This document shows, piece by piece, positions 12,227 to 21,607 of a stretch of 64,000 bases of DNA. This DNA is from Camellia lanceoleosa (taxonomy: Eukaryota; Streptophyta; Magnoliopsida; Ericales; Theaceae). Position 1 is the stretch's first letter; the number at the start of each line of letters is the position of its first letter. The DNA lies in contig CM045758.1 of assembly GCA_025200525.1 (NCBI GenBank), forward strand, positions 194,902,463-194,966,462, read 5' to 3'. Below the pieces are notes generated by a model. That model was not told the DNA's origin, did not search any database, and saw only the letters and a program-made list of their open reading frames with translations. Made by a program: the position numbers and the translations under genes.

Positions 12227-13330
12227 TGTTAGGTTTTTATTCTTGGCAACCCCGTTTGACAAAACTCCTTTCAGATGTATTTATTTTCGCCTTTTATTCC
12301 AGTGAGGCTTTGAGTTTATTAGATGCAAATCCAAACCCGAATCGAGCCATGCAGAGAAGTTTATGATGTTAATGCTTTCAAGATTGCCACTTCGCTGATT
12401 ATTACGGGGGTCGAGTTGCCCGGTCAGCTCGCGGCCGAAGCAAAATGCAAAATTGCATTCAAAATTGCATGTTTGCCATTGGTCGCTTGAGCCAAGAATA
12501 GCTCGCTCGAGCGAAGGTTTGCTCGCTCGATCCAAGGAATGCTCGCTCGAGCGAAGGACTGCGTCCATACAAAAACCTGAAAGAAGTGATCGGTCGCTCG
12601 AGCCAAGGATCCGTCGCTCGAGCCAAGGCACTAGTAGAAATCATGAAAATTACTCTCCTAGCTCGAGCCAGGAAAGTTTCGCTCGAGCGAGCCTCAGAAT
12701 CCGGATTTCTCAAGGAATCTGTTTTCTTCCCAATCTTGGATTACTTTTGGTTCTCTATAAATACTTGGTTTCCTCCCAAAACTAAGTAATTGATTGAAGT
12801 CCTCCAGATCTTCTTTTTGGTTCTTAAAGGTTTATATCTAGGGATATTTTATTTTTTTTTCTTTGATGTTTTATTGAGTATTCAACTCATGGTTTAAAGA
12901 GAGTACATCAAAGGTTTGTTTGTTATACATAAAAGAGAGAGTTGTTCTTCAGTTGTGAATTCTGAAGAATTCGAGCCTGAAGCTTTGGAGGGAATCCGGA
13001 GTGGCTCATCAGAAAGACAATTCCGTGCTGAAGATGGGGTTGGAAGAGGCACATAGAGGTTGGTTCAATTAGGCGTTGTGAATTCGCTAGATAATTGAGA
13101 GTGATACTTGTGTAATTCCTTTATATTTTCTTAGTGGATTGTTCTTGTGGCTGTTGCCCGTGATTTTTTGATCACAATTGGAAGGTGTCCAATTGTGGTT
13201 TTTCCACGTAAAATCTTTGTGTCTCTTTCTCTTGATTGTTTGATTGGGATTGTTATATTCTGTTTAAAATTGCTGCTTAAAATTGATACATAATCACAAA
13301 TCAACATCTAGGAGGTTTCTAGATTTTTCA
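12227..13330 (+). mobile_element. Solo LTR (1104 bp), copia-type, TSD GCTAC
   Basis: It starts TGTTAGGTTTTTATTC and ends GATTTTTCA (TG...CA), flanked by GCTAC at 12222-12226 and 13331-13335. Removing it rebuilds one unit of the surrounding CACTA subterminal repeat (TTTTGGCTACTAATT). A promoter TATA (CTCTATAAATAC, 12753-12764) and a U5-like TTTTTCCACGTAAAATC (13199-13215) show plus orientation. The open frames within it are not genes. It is the product of LTR-LTR recombination. Confidence 0.85.
12480..12690. repeat. Cluster of CGCTCGAGC-type palindromic units inside the solo LTR
   Basis: Several copies of GCTCG(C)CTCGAGC(G/C)AAGG and close variants, centred on the palindrome CTCGAG, lie upstream of the LTR TATA box. 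The stretch is clearly GC-richer than its surroundings. The position matches the U3 regulatory part of the LTR. Confidence 0.8.
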
Positions 13331-13364
13331 GCTACTAATTATTTTTTAGTCGTTAAAAAATTTA

Positions 13365-13654
13365 GACCTTGTTTGGTTTGTGTTTCCCAAAAAATTTTGG
13401 GAAAAATCCTCTACAAATAAGTTTTCAAAAGTAATCAAACCAAACAAATTTTCTCAAAAAAATTTCTCAAAATTTGTTTGGTTTACAAGTTTTCCAAACA
13501 AATCTCTCTCTCATACACATCAAATCAATCACTTTTTCCAAAACTCTTTCTCAAAATAATTTTTCAAAATATCTTTTGAAAAAAACCAAACCAAACAACT
13601 TTTGGTACTTTTTATCTCTAAAACTTATCTCCCAAACTCAAACCAAACATATCC
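13365..13654. mobile_element. Tourist-like MITE, copy 2 (290 bp), TSD TTA
   Basis: The ends are GACCTTGTTTGGTTTG and CAAACCAAACATATCC, flanked by TTA at 13362-13364 and 13655-13657. TTA is the classic PIF/Harbinger target. The body matches copy 1 at 5104-5399 almost word for word. It is inserted in the CACTA element 35 bp from the solo LTR. Confidence 0.85.
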
Positions 13655-15378
13655 TTAATTTCTGGGCTAAAATTACCACTTTTGGCGACTAAACTTATTT
13701 TCACTCGCCAAAAAGCCTAACTTTTGGCTACCAAACATCTTTTTAGTCACCCAATAACTCAGTTTTGGCTACTAAATTTTTTTTAGTCGCAAAAAAAATC
13801 TCATTTTTGGCTATTAAAACTTTTTTAGTCGGAAAAAGCTTCACTTTTGGAGACCAAACATATTTTTAGTCCCCCAATACCTTACTTTTAGCTACTAATT
13901 TTTTTTTAGTCGCCAAAAAGCCTTACTTTTGGCTACTAAAATTTTTTTAGTCGGTAAAAGCCATATCCCAACCAAACAAATTTTTAGTCACTAAAACCTA
14001 TATTTTTAGCTACTAAATTTTTTTAGTCACTAAAAATCTTTACTTTTGACTACTAATGCTTTTTTAGTCGCCAAAGATGTTTTTTTTTTTGTAGTGGAGT
14101 GTGATTTAATATATATATATATATATATAATCACACTTATTTAAAAAGTGTGATTAAAAAGTAGTAATGTATATATAACCACACTTTAATTAGAAAGTGT
14201 GATTAAAAAATATATAAATAATCACACTTTAATTACAATGTGTGATTAAAAAATATATATCTAATTACACTTATTTAAAAAGTGTGATTAAAAAGTAGTA
14301 GTGTATAATCACACTTTAATTAGAATGTGTGATTAAAATATATATATATATATATAATCACACTTAATTGAAAAGTGACATAAAAATGAATATTATCACA
14401 CTCAATCAAATTAAGTGTGATTAAAATATCAATCTAATTTTTTTTATCACACTTCCAATAAAAGTGAGATTTTTTTTTTTTTGTTAAAGTGTAATCTTTA
14501 ACTATTTTTGTAGTAGTGACAGTTTATGGTTGTGTCAGACCGTTATAAAAAAAGGGCTGAAGCTAACAGAGCTAATGCAAAGAAACAGTTTCTGATCGTG
14601 TTGAACCATTGTAGAAGAAGAACGGGTGTTGAACCAGCAAATGTGGTACATACATAACTTACGACATGGTGTTAAATGATGATGGCAATAGATGAACAAG
14701 TGCGCCAAGGGGCAGCTTGGAAAAGAATCATGTGCACCAAGAGGCGGCTTGGAAAAAACAAAAAATGCCCCAAGGGGCGGCTTAGGTAGTGCGCCAAGGG
14801 AGGAAACTTAGGTAGTGCACCAAGAGAACGTCTTGAGTGGTTTACATGGTACGTAACCATGCTCACTATAATATAGGTATAATAATTTTCTCAAACTTAA
14901 ATAGGTTTGAAAATAGAAACTTATTTGAAATTGAAATAGTAAGAAAGACAAAGCGGAGCAAAATGGAGAGACCATATTAAAAAAATAATAAGAATAAGAA
15001 TAATATTAGATACTTTTTTTTTTTTTTTAAGGTGATGTGGGTTGTGGGGGAAAAAAGGTAGATGGAAAAGGACAAAAGAAGAAAAGAAAAATAAAAATTT
15101 ATACTCCGGAAAGAGCTAAAAGCCGAGGTGACAGTGGAGAAAGCTATGCTAATTGATAGCTAACAGAGGAGAAGATGGTGGCCGAGAGTGGAGTTGGTGG
15201 AAAAGAAGACAAAGGCCAAAAAGAAGTCGGCGATGTAAGGCGGTGATTGGAGAGTTTTATCACCGTAAGGAAAATATGACAACGGAATGAGTTGAGGTTT
15301 GGAAGGCGGTCAAAGCAAGATTGCTACTCGCCGGTAAAGTGAAGAACACCAAGAGCTTAACCTATAACTTTGATACCA

Positions 15379-15541
15379 TATTACAATATTTAAGAGAGAG
15401 AGAGAGAGAAATCTATATTATATTGAATGATGTAACAATGTATATAAAACTCCTTTATATAGGAGGAGAGAAATCTAAATATGATAATGTATATAATATA
15501 ATATGTATAATAGACCAAATATGTAATTTTTATATTTAACA
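15379..15541 (-). repeat. 5' LTR of the TRIM/LARD-like element
   Basis: Begins TGTTAAATATAAAAATTAC on the minus strand and is followed immediately by the primer-binding site. It contains a (GA)n run at about 15393-15409. Confidence 0.75.
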
Positions 15542-16036
15542 ATAACAATGCTATATACCGAATGAAAAAACTGAGGAAAAACTACCCGAAATAAAGTATA
15601 CAACATGATATGTTAATTTATGTCACAATTCATTTTGAAAAGTATATATCCAAACCTTTTTTTTTTATTTAAATTTTTTGGTAGGTTGAAAGTCAAAAAA
15701 CTTGCACGAGTGGTTTACACAATTAAGTGAGAAAGAAGTTTTGCCAATTTCCTTTGTTGTGGAGAGTAGCTCAACAAGAATAATCATACGTTGATCATAT
15801 AAAAGCGGTCTTTTTTATGGGATAAGTGATCATTTTAATTGATTTTTTACAAAAAGATATACAGAAAATGATATGACAGTTTATAATAATTTTTTCAACT
15901 TTTTAACTATATTAGTCCAATGCCAAAAAAGGCCTAAATTTCTGATCTAATTCAAGATATGTTTTCGTCGCTTTGATCGGTTCGCACATTTATTTTTACT
16001 CGGACTAAATAGTAGCAGCCTTGGTAAAAGGTCCTC

Positions 16037-16536
16037 AGTTCCGATTCGTAGCTCGAAATCAGTGTGGCTCGAATGGCCCGACATCAAAACGACGTCGTTT
16101 TGATTTTTTTTTTTTTCTTTTTTTTCTGCGTTTTTCTGCAAATTTTTCTGATGAAGAAGAAGAAGAAGAAAAGAAAGAAGAAGAAGAAGAAGAATGCAAA
16201 GAAAACAACATCATTATCATCTTCATCATCTTCAACATCATCATCATCTTCATCAACAAAAAAAAAAAAAAATTCCTCTGTAGATCCAGATCTACTTAAA
16301 AAAAATGCATAATTTTTTATTTTTGTTTTCAGATCCAGATTGCGATCGCCGCCACCATCACCGATCATCACCGTCGATCGCCTCTTGTCTTCTCTCTCTC
16401 TCTCTCTCCTCTTCGCTTCCCTCTCTGTCTGTTCAAAAGAATGAAAATGAAAAAAAAAAAACTACCCAAAACGACGTCGTTTTGAGCAGTTCGGGCCATT
16501 CGAGCTGCATGAAATTCGAGTTACGAGTCATTTCTC
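16037..16536. mobile_element. Non-autonomous Mutator-like element (MULE), 500 bp, 10-bp TSD
   Basis: It is flanked by identical AAAGGTCCTC at 16027-16036 and 16537-16546, within the 9-10 bp range typical of Mutator-like elements. The long terminal inverted repeats share CTCGAATGGCCCGA and the palindrome AAAACGACGTCGTTTT (16086-16101 and 16469-16484). Between them lie a T-run, (GAA)n, (ATC)n and (CT)n tracts and a short GC-rich part with ATCGCCGCC. The open frames here are low-complexity artefacts. Confidence 0.8.
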
Positions 16537-17435
16537 AAAGGTCCTCTGTGTTGGGGTTAATTTTGAAGGAAATTGATTTACACATGTTCTGTAGTATAGT
16601 ATGCAGTTGTGAATTTCTTTTGAATTTATTTTCCAAACTTATGTTTTTGTAAATTTATGTTTTAAAAAACATGATTTTAATTAATTTGTTGTATAATTCA
16701 TTAAAATCGATTTCAACGTGATTTTTGTAAATTAAAGAGAGAGAGAGAGAGAGAGTGCATGCATTTGGGAAAAAGTTTTCAAAGAAAAACTACACAATGG
16801 TCTTACTTTGATATGAAGGGTTGTTTTGGAAAGTTGAAATTTTGGTTAAAAAATTAGAGAGTCATTACAAAAAAATTAATTTTTATTTATTTATTTATCA
16901 TTTTATAAAAAGTCAAAAAAATTACAAAAAAATCAATTATCAAAACAGCTGAAGTCATATGAGCACAAATCTAGTATACACTGACTCTTTCAATTGAAGT
17001 AATATGTATCTATGGTTGTGTTTTTCATTTTCAGTTTTTGAAAAATACCCCGTTTGGTCATTTTTGTTTTTGTTTTTCATTTTTTATTTTGCAGACAGTT
17101 TTCAAAAACGGTTTGCAAACAGTCTTGGGATCTATCTCATTTTAAAAATAAAAATTCATCAACAGGACTTATTGTTTCAAGAAAGCAATGTCACATTATT
17201 TTAATACAAAATTTTGTGTAAATTTTTTTTGTTTGTGGATCAATTTCATATGTCACCACGCAGGCTTGACTTTCTAAGTATTTGATTCTGTCAAAACTAT
17301 TGATTCAAAGTTAGGATAAGGTTGAGGGTTTTTTATTTTCAAAATATACACAGAATGGTCAAGTGATAAACAGCATTGAGATCATGTTTGATTCACAAGA
17401 CTAAGACTAATAGTGAAGTATTAATAATCCTATTA

Positions 17436-17646
17436 GGCCATGTTTGTTTGGGCGGACTGGATTAGCATTCCCATGACTAATAGTCCTAGGACTATGAATT
17501 CATTGGATTATGTATCCTATCTTAACTAATAGTAAAGTTTAAAATAATTAGTCCGTACTTTAATTGTTTAACCAAACATCGGATTAATAATTTTATTAGA
17601 CTATTAGTCTAATCCTAAGCTCATGTCCACCCAAACAAACATGGCC
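17436..17646. mobile_element. Tourist-like MITE, second family (211 bp), TSD TTA
   Basis: The ends GGCCATGTTTGTTTGGGCGG and its near-perfect inverse (CCACCCAAACAAACATGGCC) are flanked by TTA at 17433-17435 and 17647-17649. The interior is built from ATTAGTCTAATCC-like words. Non-coding. Confidence 0.88.
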
Positions 17647-17946
17647 TTAAATTACTGTGAATTGGATTAATATCCATTGGATTAATAATTCCACTCCTAC
17701 CCCATTACTAATAATGTTACAAATTTGTTATATTAATTATCTATTGGATTAATAATCTTAAACCAAAATATTAAAATAAACATAAGATAATTAAATCTAC
17801 GAATTAATAATTTCAATTCTATACTTTAATCTACCCAATTAAACATGCCCCGAGAGTGCAACTCACAAAAATGATAAGTTAAACCAGATTTTACTGGTTA
17901 GGTATACACATGTACACGTGATAATGATTTTATTGGTTATGTATAC

Positions 17947-18165
17947 ACATGCACATGTATCTCGTTGAACACTAAGTATTCAAATGACCTAACAAAAATA
18001 AAATAACATTATAGAATATTTTGGTTGGCAGTCTTGTTCATGCCATATATTTAAAACATGCACATGTGCTCTCTCGTTGAACACAAAGTATTCAAATGAT
18101 TAACGAAAATAAAATAAGATTATAGAATATTTTGGTTGGTAGTCTTGTTCATGCCATATATTTAA
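17947..18165. repeat. Tandem duplication, two units of about 110 bp
   Basis: CACATG...CTCGTTGAACAC-AAGTATTCAAATGA through TTGTTCATGCCATATATTTAAA occurs twice in direct order, 17947-18055 and 18058-18165, with few differences. Confidence 0.8.
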
Positions 18166-19624
18166 AAAAAAAAAAAAAATGCTTGAGACTTAAAAAAAAT
18201 CTCGCAATTTTACTCATAATGATATATTATGATAGGTATTAATTTCTGATTTGTTACACGTCTAATGATTGAGAGTCTAACGTCTTATCACATGTAGATG
18301 CATTTGTCGATCAAATATGTAAATCTCTAACAATACTCAAAATACAAATAAGTTGTGACTTGTGTAGTTTTTTCAATATTATTAACATTAATTAAATCTT
18401 TAAACATGTTTTGTCATGTCTTTTTTTTTTTTTTTTTGGTAATTATCAACCTTATGGCTGCCCTGTATCAAACACGACTGTTAAACAAGTTTTAATTGGA
18501 TCGTTTAAAAAAAAAAATTGTAAAGGATCATCACTCATTATGAATATGATTAATTGGTTTTATCCATTTAACTTGTGGACTTGTGTGAGCCAAGCCATTT
18601 GGCGTAATAGTTATATAATACTTTTTGTTGGGTGAGGTTGTGAGTTTTCCTTATATGGAGAGTAGTTATATATTTATAATTACTCTTCTATTAATTGAAA
18701 AAAATATATATTAATAATTGAAAAAAAATCACATTTTAGAAAATTTTGAAAAAATGCAAGTAATGATATATAAACAGAAAAAATTCATATAAAAATTTTC
18801 ATATATAATGATATAGTTTAATGTGCACCATTTACCTTAAAACAAAACAATTACAAAGATGAATTTATTTTCGAGAATGGTATTGTTACATTATTCTTAT
18901 AGAGTTTTTGTATAAATTTTATGTATTAATAGAGTTTTTCAAAAAAAAATTTTAAAAAAAATAGTTTTGCACTAAAATCAAAATGTAGTGTGTTTTGATA
19001 TGTTTAATTGTTTTAGTTTCCGAAGGCATGAAAAACAAAAATAAATAAATATATATTATTAAAAAAAACATAAATTAAAACACAACCAAACACTTCAATT
19101 TCACCCATTTCCCGTGTTTGAATTCTATGACTAAATCTAATGACAGTAAGCGCAGTAAAAATTAAAATCCAATTAGCTAGATTAATTAAATAATTATTAT
19201 TATTATTAAAAGACCAATAAAGAAGAGATGGAGTTGCTCTTGTACTACCGTCACCGCTGGATGGAGGCTTGTTCCGAGCCTACTTTGATAATTCAAATTG
19301 TTCATATTATAAAATTCATCAAACAACTTATTCACGAAAAAAAATCAAATTGATGAGACATTTATAACTATATAATTAGGTCCTAATTGCTTTTTTTTTT
19401 TTGTTTTAAAGATAATTTATTATCAAAGTCATATTTGCTTTTCCTTTTTTAAAAAACAAATGTAATCTTGTTACGTGGTTACAAATGACAAATTAACATG
19501 ATTTTTTTTATGAATAATTTACTTAACAGATTCTATAATACAAACGATTCGAATCATTGAAAAAACATATCAAACTCCTCCAAACCACACATCAGAACCG
19601 TCTTCCAATAAAGTAATCTTTCTT

Positions 19625-19820
19625 GTGAAATGCAGTTAGGTAATGGTCATGATATGATCTATAAGCACCCCAGGTCTCAAGTTCGAAACTTCTATTAAGT
19701 CAATCTTTTGGTTGAATGCAGTTGGCACAGTTGGTTACGAGGTTAAATCTCAAATTGTTGTTACTACAGTACTTGGTGTGGGTTCGATACTCTCCCATTG
19801 CACAAGTCCTAATTTAAGCG
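19625..19820 (+). mobile_element. Possible tRNA-derived SINE (two tRNA-like blocks)
   Basis: 19718-19735 reads GCAGTTGGCACAGTTGGT, resembling a tRNA A box, and 19781-19793 reads GGGTTCGATACTC, resembling a B box. A weaker block just upstream has TGCAGTTAGGTAATGG and AAGTTCGAAACT. No complete tRNA cloverleaf could be drawn. No TSD resolved. Confidence 0.4.
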
Positions 19821-20441
19821 AAACTTATTTTGGGAATTGGGTAAGTTCTTAAGTTATATTCTCTTACTCGAAACGGATAATAGAATATCTTGGTAACTCT
19901 TTACGAAGAGCATTGCTTTGAACGTGCGAGAGTGGAAGGAAATTGATTTATTAAAAAATAAAAGTGGATTAATGATTAAGATTTGTTGACATGAAGGGGG
20001 CCGGTGAGATTCACGTGACGTGAACTACATGCTTATGAAAATTTTGGTTTATTGGATGTTGATTTATCATTAGGAAATTAAAATTAATTCTAAACTTCAA
20101 TGAAAGGACTTGGCTTGCCACAGCAGTGTTATTACTTAATTTGCAAGCTAGCTGTATTTTTCATTAAAAAAAAAAACTAGCCTTATTGTTAATTCAACAT
20201 TCTGAAATTAAGAGAGCACAAGGCTGCTAGGGTTTTCTTAATTTTATTTTATTTTATGTTTGGAGAGTCAAATACAATTGTGAGTAGGATACGCCACATG
20301 GATTTATTATTTGTTAGGATGTTTAAAAAAATAGAAATGGACTTTTCTAGCTTAGGAGACCCAACTACATTACTATAGTATATAAGATAGATAGATAGAT
20401 ATAGATGAATATAGAAACAAATTCAATATCTCCATAGTTGA

Positions 20442-20922
20442 TAAGGTTGGAAACGAACCAAGTTGAGTCGAGCCGAGTCTTGTAAAGTTCAAACTCGGTT
20501 CGTTTACTTATCGAGCTCATCTATTGAGTTCGAGTTCTGTTTAACTCGGCTCGGTTCGGCTCGTTAACATTAATGAAACTCAAGTTCGGCTCGACTCAGC
20601 TCGATAATTTTTTTAAAAATATTATTTATATTATTTAATATATAATTTAATATATAAATAATATATTTATTATATAATTTAAATAAAGATAAACAAACTG
20701 AGCTTACCGAGCTGAGCTTATGCAAGTTCGAGCTTGGCTCGTTTACTAAATGAGTCTAATATTCGAGCTTAAGCTCTGCTCGTTTACTAAATGAGTCTCA
20801 TATTCGAGCTCGAGCTCTGCTCATTACTAAACGAACCGAGACGAGCTGAGCTCTAAACGAGCAAAGCCAAGCCAAGCCGAACCAAACTTGTTCATAAACA
20901 ACTTGGTTTATTTGCAGTCTTA
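20442..20922. mobile_element. hAT-like foldback MITE rich in GCTCGTTTA/CGAGCT words
   Basis: The ends TAAGGTTGGAAACGAACCAA and, in reverse complement, TAAGACTGCAAATAAACCAA are flanked by 8-bp ATAGTTGA (20434-20441) and ATAGTTGG (20923-20930). The interior has repeated GAGCCGAG, GGCTCGTTTACT and CGAGCTCGAGC, including a tandem pair of about 42-bp units near 20735-20820. Confidence 0.7.
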
Positions 20923-21077
20923 ATAGTTGGTAAAAAACCTTGTTGTAATTTGTTAAATTTTATTGTAATATCATATGAATAAAAATAAAAATAAAAATTA
21001 ATTTATAGGAAAAAAAATCTCCATAGTTGACTTTCCATTTCAAAAAATTGAAAGATCTAATGGAAACTCAGACTTGT

Positions 21078-21398
21078 CTATTGAACATATATTCCATTGT
21101 AATCATTTTGTAATTAGCCCTTTGTTTGGGTTAATAGCAGAACTAGCATAATATCCGTGCTATGTACGGAATTTTATAAAATAAAAAATAAAAATAAATT
21201 AAGACATAATTTTTTTAATTTAGTTAGTTCATTTTATCTTATTTAATCTAATTCATTTATAGTATAAATGACTCAAAAGAATTATTGTCCATGTTAACTT
21301 AAGTTATTTGAAATATTAGAAATTAAACAGAATTGCCTATTGAACATATATTCTATTGTAATCATTTTGCGATTAGCCCTTTGTTTGGGTTAATAGCA
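21078..21398. repeat. Direct repeats of 62 bp
   Basis: 21078-21139 and 21337-21398 are almost identical (CTATTGAACATATATTC...GGGTTAATAGCA) and lie 197 bp apart. Function unknown. Confidence 0.85.
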
Positions 21399-21431
21399 CA
21401 ATAAGAGTAGTCCATTTTTTAAGGAAAGAAT

Positions 21432-21607
21432 ATTATAACAGTGTTTGGATTTAAAATTTGGATAGAGTTGTGTAGAAAAAAATAAATAAATAAATAAAAG
21501 TGAGGTACATGTAAACAAAATCTATACTAAATTTTTTTCTTTAATTTTCTCATCTTTTCTTTTCTCTTCACAAACTTTAAACAAATTACTAGATCCAAAC
21601 ATAACTT
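21432..21607. mobile_element. Possible small MITE
   Basis: GTGTTTGGATTTAAAATTTGG at the left is roughly complementary to CTAGATCCAAACATAAC at the right. It resembles the element at 61535-61678. No clear TSD. Confidence 0.35.

Larger units (their letters stand above)
11701..14518. mobile_element. Non-autonomous CACTA (En/Spm-like) element, TSD ACA
   Basis: The left terminus is CACTACTACAAAAACAGAT. The right terminus in reverse complement is CACTACTACAAAAATAGTT, and pairing continues for about 33 bp. A 3-bp TSD ACA lies at 11698-11700 and 14519-14521. Subterminal regions hold many ATCACACTT/AAGTGTGAT words (11720-11890 and 14098-14490) and a second family, TTTTGGCTACTAA...TTTTAGTCGCCAAAA (12175-12226 and 13331-14080). 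Such arrays are the usual transposase-binding context of CACTA ends. No transposase is present. Without its two nested insertions it is about 1.4 kb. Confidence 0.9.
10703..15541 (-). mobile_element. Short-LTR, coding-poor LTR retrotransposon (TRIM/LARD-like), host of nested insertions
   Basis: The two terminal copies 10703-10877 and 15379-15541 match: TTACAATATTTAAGAGAG, TATTATATTGAATG, TATATAG-AGGAGAGAAA, TATTTAA. Directly inside the right-hand copy the minus strand reads TGGTATCAAAG at 15378-15368, a good match to the tRNA-iMet primer-binding site. Directly inside the left-hand copy it reads GAGTTTGAGGGAGTA, a polypurine tract. Flanks are ATAAT (10698-10702) and ATAAC (15542-15546), four of five bases alike. 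Without the nested elements the internal part is about 1.7 kb with no gag or pol. It is therefore a non-autonomous, probably copia-related element. Confidence 0.78.

Noticed and set aside
12281..12789. Overlapping open frames of 60-116 codons on both strands rich in SLERA/ARSSE
   Set aside because: They are translations of the CTCGAG repeat cluster in the solo LTR, open in several frames at once.
16021..16652. Several frames rich in K, E, S and F
   Set aside because: Low-complexity GAA, ATC and CT tracts inside the MULE; no domain and no consistent frame.
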